From: RGIG4576 sp964606575
Lineage (GTDB): Bacteria > Bacteroidota > Bacteroidia > Bacteroidales > Muribaculaceae
DNA length: 15,699 nucleotides
Reading direction: 5' to 3'
Assembly: GCA_964606575.1 (NCBI GenBank)
Contig: CAZSHA010000054.1
Location: 1-15,699 of the forward strand
In this document: piece by piece, positions 6,759 through 14,241 of the stretch
Layout of the letters: every line of letters begins with the position of its first letter
Numbering within the stretch: position 1 is the first letter of the stretch
Translations under genes and position numbers: made by a program
The notes under the pieces: generated by a model
Databases searched by the model: none
Told to the model about the DNA's origin: nothing
The model's input: only the letters and a program-made list of their open reading frames with translations

Positions 6759-6968
6759 ATGCGCAGCAGGTTATTCTTATGGTTATGCTTATTTGCTATG
6801 TGTTGCTTTCCCTTATTGGCAGAAGAAAACAACACACTTGGCGACTATGCTACTAGAAATTACTCGGTGATACCTCCGGCTCCCGAGGTGGCTTCGTTGA
6901 TGAAATATATCGACATCCCAGTATCCCACTTCATCATTTGCGCAGTTACTATTAGATTTGAGCCCTAG
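6759..6968 (+). pseudogene. N-terminal stub of a large Rhs/YD-repeat-type protein
   Basis: This 69-codon frame begins with a clear signal peptide (MRSRLFLWLCLFAMCCFPLLAE) followed by NNTLGDYATRNYSV, PPAPEVASLMKY and IDIPVSHF. That segment resembles the start of very large secreted Bacteroidota proteins with Rhs/YD repeats, where PEVASLxKYxDIPVSxYTG leads into NISIPIY. Here the similarity ends at about 6932 and 11 unrelated codons lead to a stop. I infer a deletion that removed nearly all of the gene. It follows the broken Imm11-like gene, as expected of a dead toxin/immunity locus. It could instead be a real small secreted protein, which I think less likely. Confidence 0.55.
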
Positions 6969-7027
6969 TGCAAACACAAAACAGCAAAAAACGCACAATT
7001 CGTGCTATAAATCAAGAAAAAATGTTG

Positions 7028-7035
7028 TAGCTTTG
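7028..7035 (+). promoter_or_regulatory. -7 promoter box upstream of manA
   Basis: TAGCTTTG matches TAnnTTTG exactly, 57 bases before the manA ATG at 7092. There is no clear -33 element at the usual distance. The leader would be about 50 nt. Confidence 0.45.
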
Positions 7036-7091
7036 CAAGGCTTTGTGTCGCCACAGCGTACACACATTAAAATAGTGACTGTAATTTATAT

Positions 7092-8066
7092 ATGAAAGGT
7101 ATAGGATTTATTAAATTTCAACCTTATCTCAAATCGGTACTTTGGGGCGGAGAGAAAATCGCCCAATACAAAGGTATCAAGACAGAACAGAAACAAATCG
7201 GCGAGAGTTGGGAAATCTCTGGTGTTACTGGTCGTGAATCAGTAGTTTCAGAAGGTCCAGATTCAGGACTCACTATAGTCGAACTCATAAGAAAATATAA
7301 AGGTGCTCTTGTTGGAGAAAAGATATATGCAAAATATGGTGATTTATTCCCTATTCTAGTAAAATTTATCGATGCAAAAAAAGACTTGTCGCTTCAGGTT
7401 CATCCTAACGATGCTATAGCTCGCAACCGCCACAACACATTGGGCAAAACCGAACTATGGTATATAATCGACACCGACGATAATGCTAAAATCAACGTAG
7501 GTTTCACAACCGAAATTACTCCAACCGAATATGAAAAGCGTGTAGCTGATAATACAATTATGGATGTAGTAGCTCAACACGATTCGCATCCAGGCGACTT
7601 GTTTTATCTTCCCGCAGGTAGAATCCACAACATCGGAGCTGGCAATCTGCTTGCCGAGATTCAACGCACATGCGACATCACGTATCGAGTATATGACTTC
7701 GACCGTCGTGATGCACAAGGCAACACACGTGAGCTTCACACAAAACTAGCTAAAGATGCTATCGACTATACCGTACACGATAGCTATGTCACATCTTGCC
7801 CATGCGGAACTATAGGTGAAACAAAACTTGTAAAATGCGATTATTTCGATGCTAGGCGTATTATAATCAACGGCAAATATGAGCTAAGCAACACCGAAGC
7901 CGATTCGTTCTGCATAATAATGTGTCTTAAAGGAATTGCGGAACTTGCTGATGACAACGGCAACATCTCAACGTTGCATCAAGGAGAAACACTGCTAGTT
8001 CCCGCATCCACAGCCAAGGTGTACATGTCTGGAAATGCAGAGTTGCTCACAGCCACCGCAATGTAA
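7092..8066 (+). CDS. manA: Mannose-6-phosphate isomerase, class I
   Basis: A 324-residue cytoplasmic zinc enzyme that interconverts mannose 6-phosphate and fructose 6-phosphate, linking mannose use with GDP-mannose supply. It is the short class I type. The cupin metal ligands are visible: Q102 and H104 in LQVHP, E121 in KTELWY and H179 in PAGRIHNIG. SVLWGG near the start, IGESWEIS and the substrate-site R199 region (ITYRVYDFDR) complete the signature. It has its own -7 box. It ends 7 bases from the convergent transporter gene with no obvious terminator between. A GH26 mannanase-type gene lies 1.4 kb upstream, but the eroded toxin remnant between them makes shared regulation doubtful. Confidence 0.96.
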   Translation: MKGIGFIKFQPYLKSVLWGGEKIAQYKGIKTEQKQIGESWEISGVTGRESVVSEGPDSGLTIVELIRKYKGALVGEKIYAKYGDLFPILVKFIDAKKDLSLQVHPNDAIARNRHNTLGKTELWYIIDTDDNAKINVGFTTEITPTEYEKRVADNTIMDVVAQHDSHPGDLFYLPAGRIHNIGAGNLLAEIQRTCDITYRVYDFDRRDAQGNTRELHTKLAKDAIDYTVHDSYVTSCPCGTIGETKLVKCDYFDARRIIINGKYELSNTEADSFCIIMCLKGIAELADDNGNISTLHQGETLLVPASTAKVYMSGNAELLTATAM

Positions 8067-8073
8067 TAAAATG

Positions 8074-8778
8074 TCATTCTTCCGCCGTTGCACGACGTTC
8101 ATGTATACGTCGGCACCAATAGATAATCGGCGTATCCAGAAGGCTTGTCACAACATAAATAGCGTAGCTGCTTATAAATATCGAGAACAGCACCTCTACT
8201 GGATAGATTCCATAAAAAGCCAAGAACGTATACAGTAATGTGTTAAAAAGTTGTGATATAAGTGTTGACCCGTTATTTCTTATCCACAACCCGCTACGTG
8301 CATTGCCAAAACGTTTTTTGCACCAATCCCACCATTTGTGGTACAACCACACATCGGTCAACTGTGAAATGAGATATACGCCAAGCGATACGCACACCAT
8401 TCTGGGCGTAATGGCAAATATCGTATCAAATGCGCCTCTCGCCCAATCATTAGCACTAGGCGTGTAGAGAAGCCACATTTGAGATATTACCACAAAAAAC
8501 ACTGAACAAAGCGAACTTATTATTACCGCACGGTTAGCATCTTTTTTACTATGATTCTCGCTCAACACGTCGGTTATAAGGAATGTGCTGGCAAACAAAA
8601 TATTGCCCAACGTCATCTCAACACCGAAAGCATCGACCAAAAGCAACACCTCAATATTAGCTAATATAGTGACTGCGACATTCATCGCAAGCAATCCGCC
8701 CTTTCCATACAAGCGGTAAAACAACACCACACTGCCGTAGACTATCACAAATGACAATACAATAAGCAATTCATTCAT
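8074..8778 (-). CDS. yhhQ: Queuosine-precursor transporter, YhhQ family
   Basis: A 234-residue inner-membrane protein of the YhhQ/DUF165 (vitamin uptake transporter-like) family, which imports queuosine precursors such as preQ0, preQ1 or queuine for the tRNA wobble modification. About six hydrophobic segments are visible. Family signatures include TLGNILFASTFLITDVLSE (about residues 56-74), LISQLTDVWLYH and NNGSTLISQLFNTLLYTFLAF. Length is close to the E. coli protein (221). The gene starts 15 bases after a radical-SAM gene on the same strand and is probably cotranscribed with it, and perhaps with obgE. The substrate cannot be told from sequence; the radical-SAM partner hints at salvage of a late intermediate. 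Confidence 0.92.
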   Translation of the reverse strand: MNELLIVLSFVIVYGSVVLFYRLYGKGGLLAMNVAVTILANIEVLLLVDAFGVEMTLGNILFASTFLITDVLSENHSKKDANRAVIISSLCSVFFVVISQMWLLYTPSANDWARGAFDTIFAITPRMVCVSLGVYLISQLTDVWLYHKWWDWCKKRFGNARSGLWIRNNGSTLISQLFNTLLYTFLAFYGIYPVEVLFSIFISSYAIYVVTSLLDTPIIYWCRRIHERRATAEE

Positions 8779-8793
8779 CTTTCAATCTATTTT

Positions 8794-9495
8794 TTAAGAG
8801 CCTACACCGAAATCGGTATTATGCAATAATATATCTATTCTCGGATTATCGCAATAATGCGGATACACATCACGCACAAACATGTTGCGTACGGCATCAT
8901 CTGGCTTTAATGGGGCTGAATTTTCCACCATAATGTTTACGCACACTCGGCTGAAGTATTTTAGACCCGTTTCAATATCGTTACGCATAGAATCGACCGT
9001 TTGCCCAGATAGCCCGAAAAGCAAGCAGCACTCGTCAAAATCACGACTCAACGCTTCTGGATTCTTTTCTCTTATCCCTTTCTTCATTACACTTTCCCTA
9101 TATGCCGCATCAAAAGTTTCGATTCCAGTCTTAACCCTCACTTCCACGCCGGCATCGGCAAAACGCTCTCGCAACGCAGGTATATAATTACGATAAAGCC
9201 AATGGCACTCAAAATGAATAACCTTTATAGCCTTGTTGCAACATGTATCCACGATATGGCTCATAGTACAATCGTCCAATTCACAGAAAGAGCCGGAATT
9301 TATGACTTCAAGGACTCCATATTCCCCTGTCACACACGATAACGCCTGCTTGTTTACCTCATAATTAGAGGAATCATCCGGCGATGCATCTCCATGATAA
9401 TCACAAAAAGCACATCGACGATAACGGCAACCCCTACCACGCAAAAGCACTATTTCACGCGGGTTCTTATCCCTTATTATCGAATATCTCTGCAT
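8794..9495 (-). CDS. Short radical-SAM enzyme next to queuosine transporter
   Basis: A 233-residue protein. LLRGRGCRYRRCAFCDYH carries the three cysteines of a radical-SAM [4Fe-4S] site at residues 23, 28 and 31, spaced CX4CX2C rather than the usual CX3CX2C. Later radical-SAM core features are INSGSF, VRVKTGIETF and CLLFGLSGQT. At 233 residues it has a minimal barrel and no extra cluster domain. The frame also allows TTG at 9501; ATG at 9495 is preferred. It lies 32 bases after obgE and 15 before yhhQ. Some human-associated bacteria salvage queuine with a radical-SAM lyase (QueL) alongside YhhQ, so a queuosine role is a reasonable hypothesis from context. I cannot confirm orthology to QueL, and QueL's usual partner hydrolase (QueK) is not in the window. 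Confidence 0.85.
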   Translation of the reverse strand: MQRYSIIRDKNPREIVLLRGRGCRYRRCAFCDYHGDASPDDSSNYEVNKQALSCVTGEYGVLEVINSGSFCELDDCTMSHIVDTCCNKAIKVIHFECHWLYRNYIPALRERFADAGVEVRVKTGIETFDAAYRESVMKKGIREKNPEALSRDFDECCLLFGLSGQTVDSMRNDIETGLKYFSRVCVNIMVENSAPLKPDDAVRNMFVRDVYPHYCDNPRIDILLHNTDFGVGS

Positions 9496-9533
9496 AGCCA
9501 ACCGCTCCAGCCTATCTTTATATAGCTTTTTCG

Positions 9534-10730
9534 CTATTTACCTTTGCTTAAATCGTCTTCGTAGATGAATTGGTCGTCATCGTTATAGAATGGCTCTTCA
9601 TCGTCCCATTCTTCTTCCCAGTCGCCATCCTCGTCAATTGGCATATCCTCTGGCTCAAAGATAAACTCGTCTTCTTCTTTTACTCGACGTATGGCATCTA
9701 GGTCACGATGCGTGATTTTGGTTGGGATTCGGTTGCTTTCGTCATTTATCGCCCTCCACAAGGCATCTTTAAGTTCCACCAGTCCCATATTAGCAACCGA
9801 AGATATGAACACGCACTCTACTCCCTCTGGCACTTCGCCACGCATCTCTTGCATAAGCTCATCGTCAAGCATGTCGCATTTCGTTATTGCCAACACACGA
9901 GGTTTGTCTACCAAATCGGGATTAAATGCCTGTAACTCATGGCACAAGATTGAGTATTCTTTCTTTATATCGTCACTATCGGCTGGTATCATGAACAAAA
10001 GCACAGCATTGCGTTCTATATGGCGTAGGAATCGCAATCCTAGCCCCCTGCCTTCGCTTGCTCCCTCTATAATTCCAGGAATATCAGCCATTACAAAAGA
10101 TTGATTTCCACGATAGCTCACAATGCCCAAATTAGGTTCAAGCGTCGTAAACGGATAGTTTGCGATCTTAGGTTTCGCCGCCGATATTGAAGACAGCAAC
10201 GTTGATTTTCCCGCATTCGGAAAACCTACCAAACCCACATCGGCAAGCAATTTCAATTCCAATATAATGGTTTTCTCCACAGCTGGTTCTCCAGGCTGTG
10301 CATAACGAGGTGTCCGGTTGGTAGCCGTTGCGAAATGGCAATTGCCTAGACCGCCTTTGCCCCCTTTCAACAATTTCACAACCTCTCCGTCCTCGGTAAC
10401 ATCGCACAAGAATTTGCCAGTTTCGGCATCATATACCGCTGTTCCGCATGGCACTTCGATAGTGCGGTCTTCACCATCTTTGCCGAACGAGCGGTTTCTG
10501 CCGCCTGACTCACCGTTGGTGGCAAATACATGCCGCTGATACTTCAGGTGAAGCAAAGTCCATAAATTGCGATTGGCACGCAAGAATATATGCCCTCCAC
10601 GACCGCCATCGCCTCCGTCAGGACCGCCTTTGGGTATATATTTTGCCCTATGATAGTGCTTAGAACCAGCACCGCCTTTTCCCGAACGGCACATAATCTT
10701 CACATAGTCGATAAAATTGGATTCAGCCAT
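9534..10730 (-). CDS. obgE: Obg/CgtA GTPase
   Basis: A 398-residue essential GTPase of 50S ribosome assembly and stringent-response control. The glycine-rich Obg fold spans about residues 4-160 (SGKGGAGSKHYHRAKYIPKG, GGPDGGDGGRGG, KGGKGGLGN). The G domain follows with G1 GFPNAGKST (169-177), the FTT segment of G2, G3 DIPGIIEG (216-223) and G4 TKCD (283-286). The tail after about residue 345 is a long, highly acidic extension. The start at 10730 gives the standard N-terminus. Upstream a -7 box sits at 10752-10759. The two downstream genes follow at 32 and 15 bases and are likely cotranscribed. Confidence 0.97.
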   Translation of the reverse strand: MAESNFIDYVKIMCRSGKGGAGSKHYHRAKYIPKGGPDGGDGGRGGHIFLRANRNLWTLLHLKYQRHVFATNGESGGRNRSFGKDGEDRTIEVPCGTAVYDAETGKFLCDVTEDGEVVKLLKGGKGGLGNCHFATATNRTPRYAQPGEPAVEKTIILELKLLADVGLVGFPNAGKSTLLSSISAAKPKIANYPFTTLEPNLGIVSYRGNQSFVMADIPGIIEGASEGRGLGLRFLRHIERNAVLLFMIPADSDDIKKEYSILCHELQAFNPDLVDKPRVLAITKCDMLDDELMQEMRGEVPEGVECVFISSVANMGLVELKDALWRAINDESNRIPTKITHRDLDAIRRVKEEDEFIFEPEDMPIDEDGDWEEEWDDEEPFYNDDDQFIYEDDLSKGK

Positions 10731-10751
10731 TATACTTTTGTTTTAGAGCGA

Positions 10752-10759
10752 CAAAGGTA
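10752..10759 (-). promoter_or_regulatory. -7 promoter box of the obgE cluster
   Basis: On the minus strand TACCTTTG (10759-10752) matches TAnnTTTG, 22 bases before the obgE ATG. No good -33 element is seen at the usual spacing; a TTTG lies 12 bases upstream, which is too close. Confidence 0.5.
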
Positions 10760-10832
10760 GCTATAAATTAGCAAATAGAAGTAAAAAACGCTGTTTTTTG
10801 CATTTTCTTAAACACATTGACCGATTTTGTAT

Positions 10833-10840
10833 TATATTTG
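10833..10840 (+). promoter_or_regulatory. -7 promoter box of the GYF_2/DUF2752 pair
   Basis: TATATTTG matches TAnnTTTG on the plus strand, 72 bases before the ATG at 10912. Together with the obgE box it makes 10731-10911 a divergent promoter region. No clear -33 element. Confidence 0.45.
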
Positions 10841-10911
10841 TGATATAAAATGGTATAGTGGGCAAGCATGCAATTATACCGCAATCTTTTTTCATTATAA
10901 AAGTTGGTATT

Positions 10912-11574
10912 ATGAAATTCTGGATTAGAATAAACGGCTTACAAGAAGGACCTATGGAGGTCGAACAAATGAAAGATTATAACGTCACTCCTACCACCTA
11001 TGTGTGGTGCGCAGGAATGAAAGACTGGGCTTATGCACGCGACATTGAAGACTTGAAGGACGTTATACGATGGGAAGAAAAAACCAATACTGCCGTTGCT
11101 AATCCGACTTCATTCACCGAACATGCTGACGAACCTGCAACTTCTGGCGAACCACAAGATACAGACGCTGCCGAAGACTCTAATGAAGCAACAGACACAA
11201 AAGAGGCTACTGCCACAGAAACCGTAGCCGAAACAGAGCAACCTGCCTCATGCCAACCGAAACAAGCCGCAGAACCTGAGATTCTTTACAAGCCGCAGCC
11301 TGCAGCAATCGATTCTTCTAAAGAAGAGGAGAAGCCATGCCCGCCAAATAATCTTATCTGGGCCATACTAGTAACAATACTATGCTGCCAGCCATTTCCT
11401 ATATGCGGTATTATAGCCATAATATATGCGGCACAAGTTAACAGCAAGTATTACAACGATGGCTATGAAGCAGCTAAGAAAGCTAGCGAAAGAGCTGAAT
11501 TATGGTGCATCATAGGAATTGTCGTGGGCATCCTAGGATTCTCTGTCATAGCTCCTTTAATGATGTTCTTGTGA
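10912..11574 (+). CDS. GYF_2-domain protein with dispanin-like membrane region
   Basis: A 220-residue protein in three parts. Residues 1-52 are a GYF_2 domain (FWIRINGLQEGPMEVEQM, TYVWCAGMKDW). About 53-140 is a low-complexity, Ala/Thr/Glu-rich acidic linker. The C-terminal part has two membrane spans separated by a short polar loop, arranged as in CD225/dispanin proteins (LIWAILVTILCCQPFPICGIIAIIYAAQV, then YEAAKKASERAELW, then a second hydrophobic segment). GYF_2 is thought to bind proline-rich peptides; the predicted topology puts it on the cytosolic side. The open frame starts earlier with GTG at 10858, but ATG at 10912 begins exactly at the domain. Its TGA overlaps the GTG start of the DUF2752 gene. 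The function of this pairing in Bacteroidota is unknown to me. Confidence 0.85.
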   Translation: MKFWIRINGLQEGPMEVEQMKDYNVTPTTYVWCAGMKDWAYARDIEDLKDVIRWEEKTNTAVANPTSFTEHADEPATSGEPQDTDAAEDSNEATDTKEATATETVAETEQPASCQPKQAAEPEILYKPQPAAIDSSKEEEKPCPPNNLIWAILVTILCCQPFPICGIIAIIYAAQVNSKYYNDGYEAAKKASERAELWCIIGIVVGILGFSVIAPLMMFL

Positions 11575-11945
11575 TCCGAAAAATCATTTTAGCGGGAATC
11601 ATTTCTACGGTGGTCATAGCATTTATGCTCACCTATTGGCTTTTTGACCCAACTTCATCGGAGCTGTTCCCCAAATGCCAATTTTTGATGCTCACCGGCT
11701 ACCAATGCCCGGGGTGCGGCTCGCAACGCGCTATACATGCGTTATTGCATGGTAATCTAGTTAGCGCTTTCAAGTTTAACGCTGGATTTATCATAGGACT
11801 GCTTGTAATTGCAATCTATTTGTTTGCCGAAGTGTTCAAGAGGCATTTTAAGCGGTTCTACCGCATTTTAAATTCCCAAGCTGCCATCTATTCCATTTTA
11901 GCGATGATAATCGCTTGGTGGGTTCTAAGAAACCTTTTTGCGTAA
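11571..11945 (+). CDS. DUF2752 membrane protein
   Basis: A 124-residue inner-membrane protein of the DUF2752 family. It shows YWLFDPTSSELFPKC, FLMLTGYQCPGCGSQRAIH (cysteines 46 and 49) and ALLHGNLVSAFKFN, the signature of the family, plus three hydrophobic spans. GTG at 11571 is chosen because it overlaps the previous stop as GTGA (11571-11574), a classic coupling arrangement; the frame upstream of it lies wholly within the previous gene. The CPGCG motif suggests a metal or redox site, but the family has no established function. Its last 21 bases overlap, tail to tail, the end of the flippase gene on the other strand. Confidence 0.85.
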   Translation: MIRKIILAGIISTVVIAFMLTYWLFDPTSSELFPKCQFLMLTGYQCPGCGSQRAIHALLHGNLVSAFKFNAGFIIGLLVIAIYLFAEVFKRHFKRFYRILNSQAAIYSILAMIIAWWVLRNLFA

Positions 11946-13379
11946 TATAAAATCCAACACATCTTTCTGAATCTTGGATTTTAGCATCTTGTTCAATAGC
12001 AAATATGCACTGGTCGAAACAATCAACTGAACCAAAAGCAACAGCCAAGCGTTGGAAATCACATGAGAAAAAAATAGCGATGGAACTAATGCTACAGCCG
12101 TCAAGCCTATATACGGCAACATGTCCTTTACAAGTTCCCAACGGCTATAGCCAGTAACTTTGCCCACCAAATAGAGGGCATACACATAATAAACCGCCCC
12201 TGCAAACACCTGACCTGCTACAAGCCATGTGATACCAAAGGGGATAGTAGCAACTATAGCTATCACCGTCGACACGTCTTTTACTATTTCTGAATAAACA
12301 TATTTGCGGGAAGCTCCACAAGATATGATATAATTATTATATAACGTTGTGACTATCGTGAAAACTCCTTTTATGACAAGCAACTGGAACATCAAGATGG
12401 CGCTATCCCATTTTGTGCCGAAAAAGATATGGAAAACTTGCTCGGTACACACCAGCAATAATCCCATAGAGAAAAAGGTAATGTAACCGGTAAACCTGTT
12501 CGTTTTAGCTATCATGCGGGCAAACTCTTGCCTATCGTCCTGCTTCGCACTCAACAATGGCAAAAAAGACGCTGTAAACACTTGAGAAAGCGACATTATT
12601 CCCATCTTGCTCCATTTGTCAGCCTGACTATAATTACCCAGCTGGACGAGGTTGTAATAGGATCCTATGATAAACGAATATATGTTCAAAAATACGGTAT
12701 TCAAAAATGAGCTTGCCATTACTCCAGCTCCCACACCGAAGATAGAGCGTAACGAATGTAAGCTGAATGTCAAGCTGGGCATCCAAGAAGAATATAACCA
12801 TAAGATAGCTGATTTCACAGCTGCTAGCACTACCGACTGCCATACTATAGCCCAAGCTCCCCAGCCGGTCAAAGCCATCCACACACCCACAACACCGCTC
12901 ACTACAAGTCCAACAACGTTGCTCACGGCTATCATCTTCACTGTCATCTGCTTCATCAAGCGATTAGCTTGAACTATAGCCAAAGCATTAAGGATAAATG
13001 TTAGAAACATTATTCTAGATAGCGGAATGAGTCGACCGTCTGCATGGAAAAGGGTATCAATCCACGGTGCAGAAAACCATAAAACCACATATAACACCAC
13101 GCTAACCCCTAGATTGAACCAAAAAACTGTGCTATAATCTGTATCGGATGGATTCTTTCGTTGAATCAACGCTGTTGAGAAACCGCTATCTACAAACAAT
13201 GAAGCGAGAGCTTGAAACACTAATATAGCTCCGACAATACCAAATTCTTCTTTTGAAACCACATTAGCAAGTACTATACCAGTAACAGCGTACAGCACCT
13301 GCGATGAGAACTTGTCTATCGTATTCCATTTTAAAGTCCTTGCGGTCTTTGCTTTCAATCCGTCATCACCCACGCACAT
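11925..13379 (-). CDS. Polysaccharide flippase, Wzx/PST family
   Basis: A 484-residue multi-span inner-membrane protein of the MATE-like polysaccharide transporter superfamily (lipopolysaccharide biosynthesis protein, WzxC-like branch). The N-terminus is typical: TLKWNTIDKFSSQVLYAVTG, ANVVSKEEFGIVG, FVDSGFSTALIQRKNPSDTDYSTVFW. About 12-14 hydrophobic segments follow, and the protein ends in a short basic tail (LRKKVS). It would flip lipid-linked sugar repeats across the inner membrane. No glycosyltransferases lie beside it, so it stands alone rather than in a capsule or O-antigen cluster. A -7 box (13395-13402) lies just upstream of the ATG. Confidence 0.92.
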   Translation of the reverse strand: MCVGDDGLKAKTARTLKWNTIDKFSSQVLYAVTGIVLANVVSKEEFGIVGAILVFQALASLFVDSGFSTALIQRKNPSDTDYSTVFWFNLGVSVVLYVVLWFSAPWIDTLFHADGRLIPLSRIMFLTFILNALAIVQANRLMKQMTVKMIAVSNVVGLVVSGVVGVWMALTGWGAWAIVWQSVVLAAVKSAILWLYSSWMPSLTFSLHSLRSIFGVGAGVMASSFLNTVFLNIYSFIIGSYYNLVQLGNYSQADKWSKMGIMSLSQVFTASFLPLLSAKQDDRQEFARMIAKTNRFTGYITFFSMGLLLVCTEQVFHIFFGTKWDSAILMFQLLVIKGVFTIVTTLYNNYIISCGASRKYVYSEIVKDVSTVIAIVATIPFGITWLVAGQVFAGAVYYVYALYLVGKVTGYSRWELVKDMLPYIGLTAVALVPSLFFSHVISNAWLLLLVQLIVSTSAYLLLNKMLKSKIQKDVLDFILRKKVS

Positions 13380-13394
13380 AATTCTAATTTACCA

Positions 13395-13402
13395 CAAAAA
13401 TA
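13395..13402 (-). promoter_or_regulatory. Possible -7 box of the flippase gene
   Basis: TATTTTTG on the minus strand matches TAnnTTTG, 15 bases before the ATG at 13379, so the leader would be very short. No -33 element at normal spacing. Confidence 0.3.
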
Positions 13403-13472
13403 GCAAGAAATCGGCAAATTGATGCACATTCAACACACATATCCATATTACAAACAATCTTATTTCGACTAT

Positions 13473-13502
13473 TTTCTAAATTTTGCAAAAAACATATCTT
13501 TG
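13473..13502 (+). promoter_or_regulatory. Promoter of the GIN-domain gene
   Basis: TATCTTTG (13495-13502) matches TAnnTTTG, with a partial -33 element TTTC (13473-13476) 18 bases upstream. The start near 13509 leaves a leader of about 58 nt before the ATG at 13567. Confidence 0.5.
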
Positions 13503-13566
13503 TGCAACCTTTTAGCTTTCCAACACGTCTAATACATAAAACAAAACTTTGTAAAACTTAACAGAC

Positions 13567-14184
13567 ATGAAAAATTCTTATCGCAATTTTATTATTTTTA
13601 TTTTTCTAAGTATTTTAGGCACATGCTATTCATATGCTTATGAATATGCTGAAAATAGAAGAGTAGAGCCATTTCATAATTTGAGTATCAACACTATTGG
13701 CGACATTCACTTCGTTCAAAGCAGCGACTACGCATTACGCATAGAAGGTACACGTGAACTCGTAAAAAAGCATCAAACCAAAGTGGTCAACAACACCCTT
13801 TCTATAACTATCGAATCCAAGGAAAAAGAATCCAACACAAAAAGGATCAAAGGTGTTGACATATACATTTATGGACCAAACTTACGCAAACTCGCACTAT
13901 TTGGAATCGGGTCTTTCTTTTGCGAAGATCCTTTAATCCTCCAAAATGCAGATTTCAACCTTGATGGCGTGGGCGATATTGAAATCAAAGATCTAAGATG
14001 CGACAAACTGGACATTGATATTAATGGTGTAGGAGAAGGAAACATAAACGTAAGATGCAACTATCTTGAAGCCGATTTGAACGGTATTGGAAGCATAACT
14101 TTAAGCGGATACGCCAAGCAATCACGCATCAATAAAAACGGAGTAGGCTCGGTCAATACCAAAAATCTCAAAACCAACAAATAA
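13567..14184 (+). CDS. Secreted GIN-domain (DUF2807) protein
   Basis: A 205-residue exported protein with a signal peptide ending near TCYSYA and a DUF2807 domain, described in databases as a putative autotransporter adhesin head (GIN) domain. The second half shows the repeating turn of a right-handed beta-helix: FGIGSF, DGVGDIEI, NGVGEGNI, NGIGSITL and NGVGSVNT recur at roughly 17-23-residue intervals. The domain starts at about residue 34 (VEPFHNLSINTIGDIHF). Function is unproven; it is probably in the periplasm or at the outer surface. A secreted esterase follows 57 bases downstream on the same strand. Confidence 0.9.
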   Translation: MKNSYRNFIIFIFLSILGTCYSYAYEYAENRRVEPFHNLSINTIGDIHFVQSSDYALRIEGTRELVKKHQTKVVNNTLSITIESKEKESNTKRIKGVDIYIYGPNLRKLALFGIGSFFCEDPLILQNADFNLDGVGDIEIKDLRCDKLDIDINGVGEGNINVRCNYLEADLNGIGSITLSGYAKQSRINKNGVGSVNTKNLKTNK

Positions 14185-14241
14185 TTTTTCATGAAACATC
14201 AACCATATACTTCTATCGAGAATAACATACTCTATTGAATT

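Noticed and set aside
4281..8066. A mannan-use locus linking the GH26 lipoprotein and manA.
   Set aside because: They are 1.4 kb apart, separated by decayed genes and separate promoters, and there are no SusC/SusD, transporter or other mannan genes. manA is also a housekeeping gene.
8074..8786. Plus-strand frames opposite the yhhQ gene (8035-8238 and 8240-8467).
   Set aside because: They are antisense shadows; the minus-strand protein has clear family motifs and membrane spans.
10858..10911. GTG start at 10858 for the GYF_2 protein.
   Set aside because: It adds 18 residues unlike the family, while ATG 10912 starts exactly at the GYF_2 domain and leaves a normal leader after the -7 box at 10833-10840.
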